DNA of 64,000 bases, taken from Streptomyces bicolor (GTDB taxonomy: Bacteria > Actinomycetota > Actinomycetes > Streptomycetales > Streptomycetaceae). Positions 8,031-16,675 of this stretch are shown in pieces (within the stretch, counting starts at the first letter, position 1; each line of letters opens with the position of its first letter). The position numbers and the translations under genes are program-made. The notes under the pieces are model-generated. The model saw only the letters and a list, made by a program, of their open reading frames with translations. It was not told the origin of the DNA and searched no databases. The DNA is taken from contig NZ_JOFS01000006.1 in assembly GCF_000719285.1 (NCBI RefSeq), positions 248,001-312,000 on the forward strand, written 5' to 3'.

Positions 8031-8725
8031 GACGCGTCACGACCCGCGTTCACGATCTCCAGCCGGAAGCCGACCCCGCGCACCGCCTCGATCGTGATCG
8101 CCCCGGCCAGCTTCCGCCGCAACGCCGCCACATGCACGTCCAGCGTCTTGGTCGGGCCGAACCAGTTCGCGTCCCAGACCGCTTCCATGATCTGCTCGCG
8201 CGACATCAGCGCCCCGGGCTCCTCGGTGAGGAAGGCCAGCAGGTCGTACTCCTTGGGCGCGAGGGCCACCTCCGCGCCGTCCAGGCGGACACGGGCCGCC
8301 TTGCGGTCGATGGTGAGGCGGTCGCCGTAACGGTCCGGACCGGCCTCGGCGGCAGCGGCGGCGGGCGTACGGGGCTGGATACGGCGCATGACCGCCCGTA
8401 TCCGCGCGATGACCTCCCGCACCCCGAACGGCTTGGACACGTAGTCGTCCGCACCGAGCTCCAGCCCGACCACCCGGTCCGTCTCGTCGCTGCGGGCGCT
8501 GATCACGATGATCGGCACGTCGCCGCGTTCGCGCAGCGCCTTGCAGACGTCGAGGCCGTCGGTGTCGGGCAGGCCGAGATCGAGGAGTACGACGTCGTAG
8601 GGGTCGGAGTGGCTCAGTGCCGCGCTGCCCGTGCTGACCCAGGCCACCTCGAAGCCGTAGCGCATGAGTCCGCGCCGGAGCGACTCGGCGACCGGTTCGT
8701 CGTCTTCCACCAGAAGTACGCGCAC
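8027..8725 (-). CDS. OmpR/PhoB-family response regulator
   Basis: 232 residues: a receiver domain with the acidic pair E7-D8-D9, phosphoacceptor D49 (VVLLDLGLPD) and K98 (YVSKPF), then a winged-helix DNA-binding domain (LAPKEYDLLAFLTEEPGALMSREQI...TLDVHVAALRRKL). GTG 8725 is preceded by AAGG at eight bases. It is the partner of the overlapping kinase gene. It begins 92 bases after the P450 stop on the same strand, so read-through from the cyclodipeptide genes is possible. An inverted repeat at 8780-8796 is a candidate binding site. Confidence 0.95.
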   Translation of the reverse strand: MRVLLVEDDEPVAESLRRGLMRYGFEVAWVSTGSAALSHSDPYDVVLLDLGLPDTDGLDVCKALRERGDVPIIVISARSDETDRVVGLELGADDYVSKPFGVREVIARIRAVMRRIQPRTPAAAAAEAGPDRYGDRLTIDRKAARVRLDGAEVALAPKEYDLLAFLTEEPGALMSREQIMEAVWDANWFGPTKTLDVHVAALRRKLAGAITIEAVRGVGFRLEIVNAGRDAS

Positions 8726-8735
8726 AGGCGGAACC

Positions 8736-8796
8736 TTAATGGTTGAAGTTTAAAGACGACTGGTCGCCGAGCCCCCGGGTGATCGACGAGCGATCA
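8736..8796 (-). promoter_or_regulatory. Candidate operator/promoter region of the two-component operon
   Basis: TGATCG-ACGAG-CGATCA (8780-8796) is a perfect six-base dyad, 55-71 bases upstream of the regulator's start. An AT-rich stretch TTAA...TTTAA (8736-8753) lies where a -10 region could be. Both sit in the 92-base gap after the P450 gene. The regulator that binds is inferred, not shown. Confidence 0.4.
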
Positions 8797-8816
8797 ATGA
8801 GCGGACAAAACGGTTG

Positions 8817-10004
8817 CTACCACATCACCGGCAGCCGCTCCGGGATCCGTTTCATGAACCCGGTCCGCCACACCAGCTGCTCGATCGGCACCGCGAGCCG
8901 GAGTCCCGGCATCCGCTCCAGCAGGACCTCCAGCGCGAGCTCGGCGTGCTTGCGGCCGAGCGCGGTGGCGGGGCAGTAGTGGCGGCCGCCGCCGAAGGAG
9001 AGGTGGGCGGTGGCGTTCTCGCGGCCGAGGTCGACGGTGTGGGGGTCGGGGAAGGCGTCCGGGTCGAAGTTCGCGCCCTCGACGAGGACCAGGACGAGGT
9101 CGCCCGCTCTCACCTCAACGTCTCCCAGCCGTACGTCCTGCGTCGCCAGCCTCGGCAGACCGTCGCCGATGGAGAGGTTGATCCGCAGGAGCTCGTCCAC
9201 GGCTGCCGGGATCCTGCCGGGGTCCGCGACCAGCCCGTCCTGGAGGTCCGGGTGCTGGATCAGGGACACCAGCGCCATGGTCAGGAAGCCCGAGGTGGAG
9301 ATGACGCCCGCGCCGAACATGGTCACCCCGACCGTCGCGAGCATCTCGTCGGTGAGGTGGCCGTAGTCGGGGTCGGCGCGCAGGGCCGCGAGCTCGGCCA
9401 TCAGACCGGTCGTCGCCGGATCGTCGAGCCTCCCGGCCATGTACGCGATGTCCCGGTCCCAGTTCAGCCGGGCGCCCGCGACCGGGCAGGCCGAGTTCAT
9501 GAACGCGATGTCCAGGCTCCGCATCAGCCGGGGCGCGTCCGCCTGCGGGATGCCGAGGATGCGGCAGTGCATGCCCGCCGAGTACGGATCGGCGAAGCCG
9601 CCGCGCAGCTCGGCCGGCGCGCCCTCGCCGATCAGCCCGTCGACGAGCTCGGCGGCGTACGAGCGCATCCACTCCACGAGCCCGGGGCTCTTCGGATTGA
9701 GCGCCTTGAGCACGGCCTTGCGCAGCCCCGCCCCGGTGATGTTCCCCATGTTGTTGACGACCTCGGGCGGGATCGTCAGCGCGTACTGCCGGGGCACGCC
9801 GGGGGCGGAGGTGTCCTTGAGGCTGAAGCGCGGGTCCTCGAGGACCTGCTTGCAGAGGTCGTACGACGACACGAGCCAGGCTTCGTCGCCGGCGATGGTA
9901 CGGACCCGCCGTACGGGCGTCTTGGCGCGCAACTCCTCGACCTCTGCTGGGAGTTGGTCACCGCGCCAGGAGAACGGGAAGTCGATGAGGTCTTCAGTGA
10001 GCAT
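8817..10004 (-). CDS. Cytochrome P450 closely related to CYP121 (mycocyclosin synthase type)
   Basis: 395 residues, one shorter than M. tuberculosis CYP121, with extended near-identity as I recall that sequence: [47 protein letters not shown] and [15 protein letters not shown]. The heme loop is [14 protein letters not shown] with C344 as thiolate ligand. The I-helix has Ser236 where most P450s have the acid-alcohol pair, as in CYP121. CYP121 couples the two tyrosine rings of cyclo(Tyr-Tyr). ATG 10004 overlaps the synthase stop by 11 bases, so the two are coupled. Redox partners are not in the immediate cluster. Confidence 0.92.
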   Translation of the reverse strand: MLTEDLIDFPFSWRGDQLPAEVEELRAKTPVRRVRTIAGDEAWLVSSYDLCKQVLEDPRFSLKDTSAPGVPRQYALTIPPEVVNNMGNITGAGLRKAVLKALNPKSPGLVEWMRSYAAELVDGLIGEGAPAELRGGFADPYSAGMHCRILGIPQADAPRLMRSLDIAFMNSACPVAGARLNWDRDIAYMAGRLDDPATTGLMAELAALRADPDYGHLTDEMLATVGVTMFGAGVISTSGFLTMALVSLIQHPDLQDGLVADPGRIPAAVDELLRINLSIGDGLPRLATQDVRLGDVEVRAGDLVLVLVEGANFDPDAFPDPHTVDLGRENATAHLSFGGGRHYCPATALGRKHAELALEVLLERMPGLRLAVPIEQLVWRTGFMKRIPERLPVMW

Positions 10005-10773
10005 CGGTGGCCCCCTCCGTGTCGGTTCCCTCGGCGTCGGTTCCCTCGGCCGGTGTGACGATGGCGTGCCCCTGGTTGCGGGAGGCGCGCAGACCGGCGC
10101 CCCGGGCGTAGAGGAGCTCCGCCATCGGCAGGAGCTGGTGGTAGCAGTTGAGGGAGGAGGGCACTCCGAGGATGGCGGGGGGGTCCAGGAAGAGGGGTGC
10201 CTCGGCGCAGACGTAGGCCAGGCAGACCTCGCGCTGTGCCTCGGTCGCCCGCCCCGCCTTGCCGGCCAGGAAGGAGTCGACGAGCTTCTCGCAGGTCGTG
10301 CGGAACTCGTCGTCGGTGGCGAGCCGCGCCTGGAGGTGGTCGTGGATCTCGCGGTACGCCGGGTTGCCGCGGAAGTCGGACATGGCGTGGGCGCGCAGCC
10401 GGGTGCCGCCGGGGTCGACGGCCCGGGCGGCCTGTACGGCGCCGAGGACCTTGGCCCGTACACCGCGCAGGTTCTTCACGGCTTTGCGGCGGGCGTCCTC
10501 GGGCGGATAGCCGGACGCCGCGTACATCTCGGCCACGTACAGGTCCGTGTAGACGAAGTCCACCCGCTCGAACAGGGTGAGCCCCCAGCGGGCGAGGTCG
10601 TGCACGCGTTGGGCGGAGAAGTAGCTGTTGCCCGGGGAGACGCCGATGACGGCGTGGTCGCCGGCGGTACGGATGACTTCGCAGTGGGGTGTGAAGGGCT
10701 CGACCTCGAAGAGGCCGGCCGGAGTGGTGGAAGAAGTGACGTGCTGGATCTTTGAAGCGGTCGCAGTCGTCAA
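9994..10773 (-). CDS. Cyclodipeptide synthase (CDPS), NYH subfamily
   Basis: 259 residues. CDPSs join two aminoacyl-tRNAs into a cyclic dipeptide. The signature GVSPGNSYF places the nucleophile at S46 with N49. YVCAEAPLF gives Y187 and E191, and CYH gives Y211 and H212. These match Ser37, Asn40, Tyr178, Glu182, Tyr202 and His203 of AlbC with a constant offset of nine, which defines the NYH class. The only start is TTG at 10773; no ATG or GTG occurs before the conserved core. The C-terminus ([13 protein letters not shown]) is repetitive and overlaps the P450 start. With a CYP121-like partner, cyclo(Tyr-Tyr) is the likely product, by inference. Confidence 0.93.
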   Translation of the reverse strand: MTTATASKIQHVTSSTTPAGLFEVEPFTPHCEVIRTAGDHAVIGVSPGNSYFSAQRVHDLARWGLTLFERVDFVYTDLYVAEMYAASGYPPEDARRKAVKNLRGVRAKVLGAVQAARAVDPGGTRLRAHAMSDFRGNPAYREIHDHLQARLATDDEFRTTCEKLVDSFLAGKAGRATEAQREVCLAYVCAEAPLFLDPPAILGVPSSLNCYHQLLPMAELLYARGAGLRASRNQGHAIVTPAEGTDAEGTDTEGATDAH

Positions 10774-10843
10774 AGGAGGAGAAGTCCTTCGCGTCGCAAG
10801 TCCCGATGGAGCCGTGTGCTCCTGGTGTGGCGACGACGACGCG

Positions 10844-10873
10844 AAGTTAGCGGTCGACTACGGAGAGCGTCAA
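10844..10873 (-). promoter_or_regulatory. Candidate promoter of the CDPS-P450 operon
   Basis: On the minus strand TTGACG (10873-10868) and TAACTT (10849-10844) are separated by 18 bases, a good fit to the vegetative HrdB consensus. Transcription would begin near 10837, giving a leader of about 60 bases before the TTG start. Confidence 0.55.
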
Positions 10874-10986
10874 TGATGGTGAGCTGTGCCACTTCCTCGT
10901 ATGCCTCACCCGCCACCGGGCAGACACCACCCCGAGCGGCCGGATCTCACCATCTGGGAACCCCAAGGTCGATTTCGGACGCTCGT

Positions 10987-11021
10987 TAAACTGAGCCGAC
11001 ACACACGGACTGAGCGAGGAG
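10987..11021 (+). promoter_or_regulatory. lysC -10 element and ribosome site
   Basis: TAAACT at 10987-10992 fits a -10 hexamer; no clear -35 is seen. AGGAG at 11017-11021, five bases before the GTG at 11027, fixes the lysC start and rules out the long upstream extension of the frame. Confidence 0.45.
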
Positions 11022-11026
11022 CGCAC

Positions 11027-12304
11027 GTGGGCCTTGTCGTGCAGAAGTACGGAGGCTCCTCCGTAGCCGATGCCGAGGGCATCAAGCGCGTCGCCAAGCG
11101 AATCGTCGAAGCGAAGAAGAACGGCCACCAGGTGGTCGTCGTCGTTTCCGCGATGGGCGACACGACGGACGAGCTGATCGATCTCGCCGAGCAGGTATCG
11201 CCGATGCCGGCTGGGCGTGAGTTCGACATGCTGCTGACCGCCGGGGAGCGTATCTCCATGGCGCTGCTGGCCATGGCGATCAAAAACCTGGGCCACGAGG
11301 CCCAGTCCTTCACCGGCAGCCAGGCAGGCGTCATCACCGACTCGGTCCACAACAAAGCCCGGATCATCGACGTCACGCCCGGCCGTATCCGGGAATCGCT
11401 GGAACAGGGCAACATCGCCATCGTCGCCGGGTTCCAGGGCGTCAGCCAGGACAAGAAGGACATCACGACCCTGGGTCGCGGCGGCTCCGACACGACCGCC
11501 GTCGCGCTCGCGGCCGCGCTGGACGCCGAGGTGTGCGAGATCTACACCGACGTCGACGGCGTGTTCACCGCCGACCCGCGCGTGGTGAAGAAGGCGAAGA
11601 AGATCGACTGGATCTCCTTCGAGGACATGCTGGAGCTGGCAGCGTCCGGCTCGAAGGTGCTGCTCCACCGGTGTGTGGAGTACGCCCGCCGCTACAACAT
11701 CCCGATCCACGTCCGGTCCAGCTTCAGCGGGCTGCAGGGCACCTGGGTCAGCAGCGAGCCGATTGAGCAAGGGGACAAGAAGGTGGAGCAGGCCATCATC
11801 TCCGGTGTCGCGCACGACACCTCCGAGGCCAAGATCACGGTCGTCGGCGTGCCGGACAAGCCGGGCGAGGCCGCCGCGATCTTCCGGACGATCTCCGACG
11901 CCGAGATCAACATCGACATGATCGTGCAGAACGTGTCCGCCGCCTCCACCGGGCTGACGGACATCTCCTTCACGCTCCCCAAGGCCGAGGGCCGCAAGGC
12001 CATCGACGCCCTGGAGAAGAACAAGCACGGCATCGGCTTCGACTCGCTGCGCTACGACGACCAGATCGGCAAGATCTCCCTGGTCGGCGCGGGGATGAAG
12101 ACCAACCCGGGCGTCACCGCCGACTTCTTCACCGCGCTCTCCGACGCCGGGGTCAACATCGAGCTGATCTCGACCTCCGAGATCCGCATCTCGGTCGTCA
12201 CCCGCGCCGACGACGTCAACGAGGCCGTCCGCGCCGTGCACACGGCCTTCGGGCTGGACTCCGACAGCGACGAGGCCGTGGTGTACGGAGGCACCGGACG
12301 CTGA
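11027..12304 (+). CDS. lysC: Aspartate kinase (aspartokinase)
   Basis: 425 residues; phosphorylates aspartate at the start of Lys/Thr/Met and diaminopimelate synthesis. The kinase domain shows VQKYGGSSV near the N-terminus, LLTAGERIS and [15 protein letters not shown]. Two ACT regulatory domains follow ([17 protein letters not shown]... and [19 protein letters not shown]). An in-frame GTG at 11783 (residue 253, [12 protein letters not shown]) lies after AAGGGGAC and aligns with the internal start of the C. glutamicum beta subunit, so a separate regulatory subunit is probably made. It overlaps asd by one base (TGATG). Feedback by Lys+Thr is expected of the family. Confidence 0.97.
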   Translation: MGLVVQKYGGSSVADAEGIKRVAKRIVEAKKNGHQVVVVVSAMGDTTDELIDLAEQVSPMPAGREFDMLLTAGERISMALLAMAIKNLGHEAQSFTGSQAGVITDSVHNKARIIDVTPGRIRESLEQGNIAIVAGFQGVSQDKKDITTLGRGGSDTTAVALAAALDAEVCEIYTDVDGVFTADPRVVKKAKKIDWISFEDMLELAASGSKVLLHRCVEYARRYNIPIHVRSSFSGLQGTWVSSEPIEQGDKKVEQAIISGVAHDTSEAKITVVGVPDKPGEAAAIFRTISDAEINIDMIVQNVSAASTGLTDISFTLPKAEGRKAIDALEKNKHGIGFDSLRYDDQIGKISLVGAGMKTNPGVTADFFTALSDAGVNIELISTSEIRISVVTRADDVNEAVRAVHTAFGLDSDSDEAVVYGGTGR

Positions 12305-13368
12305 TGGCGGGGATCGAGTCCCGCCGTCCGACGCTGGCGGTCGTGGGGGCGACCGGAGCCGTCGGCTCGGTCATGCTCCAGATCCTGTCCCAGCGCGCGG
12401 ACGTCTGGGGCGAGATCCGTCTGATCGCCTCGCCGCGCTCGGCCGGCCGCAAGCTGGCCGTGCGCGGTGAGGAGGTCGAGGTCGTGGCGCTCACCGAGGA
12501 GGCCTTCGCCGGGGTCGACATCGCGATGTTCGACGTCCCCGACGAGGTGTCCGCCCGCTGGGCGCCGATCGCCGCCGCCAAGGGCGCGGTGGTGGTGGAC
12601 AATTCGGGCGCCTTCCGGATGAACCCGGAGGTGCCCCTCGTCGTCCCCGAGGTCAACCCGCACGCGGTGCGGATGCGGCCGCGCGGCATCGTCGCCAATC
12701 CCAACTGCACGACCCTCTCCATGATCGTGGCGCTGGGCGCGCTGCACGCGGAGTTCGGGCTGCGTGGGCTGGTGGTGTCCTCCTACCAGGCGGTGAGCGG
12801 GGCCGGGCGCGCCGGAGTGGAGACGCTCAGGCAGCAGTTGTCCCTGGTCGCCGGCACGGAACTGGGGACCACCCCGGGTGACGTGCGGCGGGCCGTCGGC
12901 GACAACACCGGGCCGTTCCCGGAGCCGGTCGCGCTGAACGTGGTGCCGTGGGCCGGGTCGCTGCGCGAGGACGGCTGGTCGTCGGAGGAGATGAAGGTGC
13001 GGGACGAGTCCCGCAAGATCCTCGGGCTGCCGAAGCTGCCGGTCGCGGTGACCTGTGTGCGGGTGCCGGTGCTGACCGGGCACTCGCTGACCGTCCACGC
13101 CCGCTTCGAGGGCGAGGTCACCGTCGCCAAGGCCCGCGAGATCCTGGCCACGGCGCCCGGGGTCGTGCTCTACGACGACCCGGAGGCCGGGGAGTTCCCG
13201 ACCCCCGCCGATGTGGTCGGCACGGATCCGACCTGGGTCGGCCGGGTGCGGCGCGCGCTCGACGATCCGACGGCGCTCGAACTCTTCGTCTGCGGCGACA
13301 ACTTGCGCAAGGGCGCCGCGCTGAACACCGCGCAGATCGCCGAGCTCGTGGCGGCGGAGTTCGGGTGA
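12304..13368 (+). CDS. asd: Aspartate-semialdehyde dehydrogenase
   Basis: 354 residues; NADPH-dependent reduction of aspartyl phosphate to aspartate semialdehyde. The NADP loop is [10 protein letters not shown] (about 13-22), the catalytic cysteine is C135 in NPNCTT, and the substrate-binding part includes [14 protein letters not shown]. It follows lysC with a one-base overlap, the usual actinomycete lysC-asd operon. Confidence 0.97.
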   Translation: MAGIESRRPTLAVVGATGAVGSVMLQILSQRADVWGEIRLIASPRSAGRKLAVRGEEVEVVALTEEAFAGVDIAMFDVPDEVSARWAPIAAAKGAVVVDNSGAFRMNPEVPLVVPEVNPHAVRMRPRGIVANPNCTTLSMIVALGALHAEFGLRGLVVSSYQAVSGAGRAGVETLRQQLSLVAGTELGTTPGDVRRAVGDNTGPFPEPVALNVVPWAGSLREDGWSSEEMKVRDESRKILGLPKLPVAVTCVRVPVLTGHSLTVHARFEGEVTVAKAREILATAPGVVLYDDPEAGEFPTPADVVGTDPTWVGRVRRALDDPTALELFVCGDNLRKGAALNTAQIAELVAAEFG

Positions 13369-13492
13369 GCCGAGCCGGATGCCGGAATTCTTCTGGGCTG
13401 CGGCTGAAATGTTTGTAGGATCCATGTGAAGAATGTGAGCCGATCGATGGTCCGGACCACTTGATCCGGGCTGCGCGGCAACAGAAGATTTC

Positions 13493-13526
13493 CTCCCCGC
13501 CCTGCAACCGCTTGCAGGGCGGGGAG
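13493..13526 (+). terminator. Strong intrinsic terminator after asd
   Basis: A perfect 15-base stem (arms 13493-13507 and 13512-13526, left arm CTCCCCGCCCTGCAA) with a four-base loop, followed by CGTCTTT. It lies 125 bases beyond the asd stop. No gene is seen in 13369-13492. Confidence 0.85.
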
Positions 13527-13571
13527 CGTCTTTGCGGTCACCCTCGTGGGGCTGCAGGACGCGTTTTTTCT

Positions 13572-13607
13572 GGCGTGGGGACGCCATGAGCAGGGCGTGG
13601 GGACGCC
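13572..13607 (+). repeat. Tandem 14-base repeats upstream of the ECF sigma gene
   Basis: GGCGTGGGGACGCC occurs at 13572-13585 and 13594-13607, 22 bases apart (two DNA turns). Each copy is itself a dyad (GGCGT/ACGCC). The spacing and position, about 190 bases before the sigma-factor start, suggest a regulatory site. The rest of 13608-13794 shows no gene. Confidence 0.45.
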
Positions 13608-13794
13608 CGTTCATATGGGACATAAGGGAAGAGCGGGTAGGCATGTGGGCGTTTGACGCACGGTCAGTTGTGCTGCCTGGCACGAGAGCGGTGGCCGCAG
13701 GGACCCGGGGGTCGATTGCGGCGACTGCGGGGACTGACGCAAAAGTGACGTCCGGCACGTACAACCCTCGCGGGGGGACGCGTGTCCAACAGGC

Positions 13795-14469
13795 GTGGCA
13801 GAGGTACTCGACTTCAGTGCGGCGACCCGCGGTACGGCTCTACGGCCGCCCCGCCGGCCCGGCCGGTCCGGCGTGCCCGGCGGCATGCCGGTGATCGCGC
13901 CCATGCCCGCAGCGCGGCCCGCCCGCATTCCCAGTCAGCGTGACGGCGCCGACCACGCCGAGAACACCGCGGCGGCCGGTACGACCGTCGACCACCTCAC
14001 CGAGACCTACCGGGCGCACTACCGCTCGCTGCTGGGTCTCGCGGCCCTCCTCCTCGACGACACCGCCTCCTGCGAGGACGTCGTCCAGGAGGCGTTCATC
14101 CGCGTCCACTCCGCGCGCAAGCGCGTCCGGGACCCGGAGAAGACGCTGGCGTATCTCCGCCAGACCGTCGTCAACCTGTCTCGCTCCGCCCTGCGCCGCC
14201 GCATACTCGGTCTGAAGCTGCTGTCCAAGCCGATGCCCGACATGGCGAGCGCGGAGGAGGGGGCGTACGACCAGCTCGAGCGCGACTCGCTGATCCGGGC
14301 CATGAAGGGCCTGCAGCGCCGGCAGCGCGAGGTGCTGGTCCTGCGGTATTTCGCGGACATGACCGAGGCCCAGGTCGCCGAGACGCTCGGCATCTCGCTG
14401 GGCTCGGTGAAGGCGTACGGCTCGCGCGGCATCGCGGCGCTGCGGGTCGCCATGGAGGCGCCGGCATGA
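13795..14469 (+). CDS. SigE-family ECF RNA polymerase sigma factor
   Basis: 224 residues. Region 2 (YRAHYRSLLGLAALLLDDTASCEDVVQEAFIRVHSARKRVRDPEKTLAYLRQTVVNLSRSALRRR, about 69-140) and region 4 (LQRRQREVLVLRYFADMTEAQVAETLGISLGSVKAYGSRGIAALR, about 170-218) are complete. The first 65 residues are Pro/Arg-rich and unusual; a GTG at 13795 starts MAEVLDFS but no strong ribosome site supports it, so the start may be later (ATG 13885 or 13903). It overlaps the next gene by four bases, which points to a sigma/anti-sigma type pair. Confidence 0.9.
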   Translation: MAEVLDFSAATRGTALRPPRRPGRSGVPGGMPVIAPMPAARPARIPSQRDGADHAENTAAAGTTVDHLTETYRAHYRSLLGLAALLLDDTASCEDVVQEAFIRVHSARKRVRDPEKTLAYLRQTVVNLSRSALRRRILGLKLLSKPMPDMASAEEGAYDQLERDSLIRAMKGLQRRQREVLVLRYFADMTEAQVAETLGISLGSVKAYGSRGIAALRVAMEAPA

Positions 14470-15662
14470 GCGAGGACAAGGACGGGCGGCGTGCTCCGCA
14501 CGTCCCCCACCAGCCCTCCGGGGGTCCCCTCACGCCCTTCGGGGCGCGGGGGAGGCACGGCCCGGCCGGGGGGCCGGACAAGCAAGAGCCGAAGCAATCG
14601 CACGCTGGGAACGGAACTGTGAACCACGGCCCCGACGACCAGGGCCCCGAAGGGCTCGAATCGGACGAGCTGGCGCTGCGCCGCATGCTGCAGCAGGCGG
14701 TCCAGGAGATCGAGCCGCGCGACGGCACGCTGGACCATCTGCGGCGGGCGGTGCCCGCGCGACGGGCGCGCAAGCGGCAGGCGCTCGTCGGCATGGCGGC
14801 CGCGTGCCTCTTCGTCGGCACCGCCGTACCGGCTCTGGTGCACGTCTCCAACGTCACCGACGCCAGTGTCAACTCGTCCAACGCCGGCCACGGCGAACAG
14901 GCGCAGGGCGGGGCCGGACAGGGCGAGGAGACGGCGGGCGGCGAGAGCACCTCCGGCGGCTCCTCGGGCAAGACCGAGGACAAGGGCAAGGGCAGCGAGA
15001 AGGAGGAGGACAAGGGCACCGGCACGGGCCCGGGTGCCGGCTCCGGAAGCCCCGACAACCCCATGCAGACCAGTCCGGCCGGCGTGGCCTCGTGTACCGC
15101 CGATCAGCTCGGTGTGGCCAGTCAGGCCGCCGACGTCCCCGACTCGGCCGGCACGGTGTACGGCACCTTCAGCTTCAGCAACGTCTCCACCAGCGACTGC
15201 ATCGTGAGCGGCCCGGGCACACTGAGCGCCGTGCCGGCCGGGGCGGCGGACGCGGCGAAGATCTTCGTGTCCCGGCATGTCGCCGGTGACCCGGCGGCCG
15301 GCCTGCCCGACCCGTCCCAGGAGCTCACTTCGCTCGTCCTCAAGCCCGGCGACTCGTACGCGGTGAAGTTCGCCTGGGTCCCCTCGGAGACCTGTCCCAC
15401 GAACGGGGAGACCAGCGGCGGCCCCACGGGCGAACCCACGCCCGACCCGACCCCGACCGAGGTCACCTCCGGCACCACGGACGGCACCTCCACGGGTGGC
15501 GACACCGGAACCTCCACCCAGCTGATGACGGAGGACTCCGCGGCCGACGGAAGCGTCACGATCGCCAACACGACGGAGGCGGGCGCCCCTACGGCCACGG
15601 TGACGGTGTCCAACGCGTGTGCGGGGACCGTGTACTGGACGGGTGTGGTGACGGGGGCGTAG
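14466..15662 (+). CDS. Single-span membrane protein partnered with the ECF sigma factor
   Basis: 398 residues, overlapping the sigma gene by ATGA. Residues 1-60 are low-complexity and encoded partly by a GC-rich repeat-like segment (14503-14554). A cytoplasmic helix (LALRRMLQQAVQEIEPRDGTLDHLRRAVPARRARKRQ) precedes a membrane span at about 103-124. Outside is a Gly/Ser/Lys/Glu linker, then a beta-rich domain with cysteines at about 204, 239, 320 and 388, interrupted by a Thr/Pro stretch. The topology fits an anti-sigma-like or sensor partner, but there is no zinc HxxxCxxC motif, so this role is inferred from position only. Confidence 0.8.
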   Translation: MSEDKDGRRAPHVPHQPSGGPLTPFGARGRHGPAGGPDKQEPKQSHAGNGTVNHGPDDQGPEGLESDELALRRMLQQAVQEIEPRDGTLDHLRRAVPARRARKRQALVGMAAACLFVGTAVPALVHVSNVTDASVNSSNAGHGEQAQGGAGQGEETAGGESTSGGSSGKTEDKGKGSEKEEDKGTGTGPGAGSGSPDNPMQTSPAGVASCTADQLGVASQAADVPDSAGTVYGTFSFSNVSTSDCIVSGPGTLSAVPAGAADAAKIFVSRHVAGDPAAGLPDPSQELTSLVLKPGDSYAVKFAWVPSETCPTNGETSGGPTGEPTPDPTPTEVTSGTTDGTSTGGDTGTSTQLMTEDSAADGSVTIANTTEAGAPTATVTVSNACAGTVYWTGVVTGA

Positions 15663-15689
15663 CGCGGAACGCCGCTCGCCGTGGGCTTG

Positions 15690-15783
15690 CTGGGGGGCTG
15701 CGACCCCCAGAGCCCGCTTCGGCCCTGAACCGGCGTCGTCCTCAGACGCCGGACGGGCCTTGTCCTCAGACCCCGGACGGGCT
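15690..15783 (+). repeat. Dispersed intergenic repeat, copy A
   Basis: CTGGGGGGCTGCGACCCCCAG hairpin-like start, then AGCCCGCTTCGGCCCTGAA and GTCGTCCTCAGACGCCGGACGGG, whose last part is duplicated in tandem (GTCCTCAGACGCCGGACGGG / GTCCTCAGACCCCGGACGGG). The same order of blocks occurs in reverse orientation at 19123-19203. The 3' end of the leftward SURF1-like gene (stop at 15766) lies inside this element. Such elements are common between Streptomyces genes and often double as terminators. Confidence 0.65.
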
Positions 15784-16557
15784 GGAAACGCGCTCCTCGT
15801 CCGGCGTCAGCCCCAACTCCGCGTCCCGGGCGGACTCCACCTCGCGGCGGAGCAGCCGGAACCACATGAAGACCACGAAGCCCGCGAAGACGAACCACTC
15901 ACCGGTGTAGCCGAGGTTCTGGAACGCCTTGAGGTCGAGGCCGGTGTCGTTGGCGGCGGCCACCGGTACGGCCTTCATGCCGGAGTCGCCCTTGTTGAGG
16001 GTGATCCAGGCGTCGTAGACGTCGTACGACACCAGGTTCACCAGCGACGCCGCGCTGATCGCCCCCGTCTGGCCCGACGGCAGACCGCCCTGCGATGGCA
16101 CGCCGTTCTCGCCCGGCACCTCGGACGCCTGGAGCGCGCCGGTGACCGTGACCTCGCCGCCGGGTGCGGCCGGGGCCTCGGCCCGGTCGGCGTCACCGGG
16201 CAGCCAGCCCCGCACGACCGGCAGGGCCTTGCCGTCGTCGGTGCGCAGCAGCGACAGGACGTAGTAACCCCGCTTGCCGTCCAGCTCCCGGTCCGGCACG
16301 AGCAGCTGCTCGCCGTACCGTCCGCTCGCGGTGGCCTGCCTGCCCACCGTCGCCTTGTCCACGGGCAGCAGCTCGGCGAGCGGGCGGGCGGCCTCCTGCT
16401 TGTTCTCCGCGGCCTGCTCACCGGCGCTGCGATGGTCCTCCACCCGCGACTCGAACCGGCTCAGCTGCCATGACCCCATGAACACGCAGAAGGGGATGGC
16501 GAGCAGCACGAAGACGTTGATCCCCCACCAACGGGGCGTCAGCAGAAACCGGTACAC
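15766..16557 (-). CDS. SURF1-family protein
   Basis: 263 residues from GTG 16557 (VYRFLLTPRWWGINVF), the family's usual beginning; the longer frame back to 16668 starts on TTG and is Pro/Arg-rich. Two membrane helices flank an external domain: TM1 at about 12-30 (INVFVLLAIPFCVFMGSWQLSRFESR) and TM2 at about 222-240 (WFVFAGFVVFMWFRLLRRE). Conserved GRY, PVVRGW and YTGEW motifs are present. SURF1 proteins assist cytochrome c oxidase assembly. The last residues (SSPSGV) are encoded by the dispersed repeat. Confidence 0.92.
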   Translation of the reverse strand: MYRFLLTPRWWGINVFVLLAIPFCVFMGSWQLSRFESRVEDHRSAGEQAAENKQEAARPLAELLPVDKATVGRQATASGRYGEQLLVPDRELDGKRGYYVLSLLRTDDGKALPVVRGWLPGDADRAEAPAAPGGEVTVTGALQASEVPGENGVPSQGGLPSGQTGAISAASLVNLVSYDVYDAWITLNKGDSGMKAVPVAAANDTGLDLKAFQNLGYTGEWFVFAGFVVFMWFRLLRREVESARDAELGLTPDEERVSSPSGV

Positions 16558-16675
16558 GCCCTCAACGGTACGGGGCTCCGGCGGAGGGCCGGGCCGCGGG
16601 GTCAGTACCGTTCGGTGAGGTGGTCGCGGCCGGCCGGGGGCTCGTACGGCTCGGGCCAACCGCAACAATGTGCGC

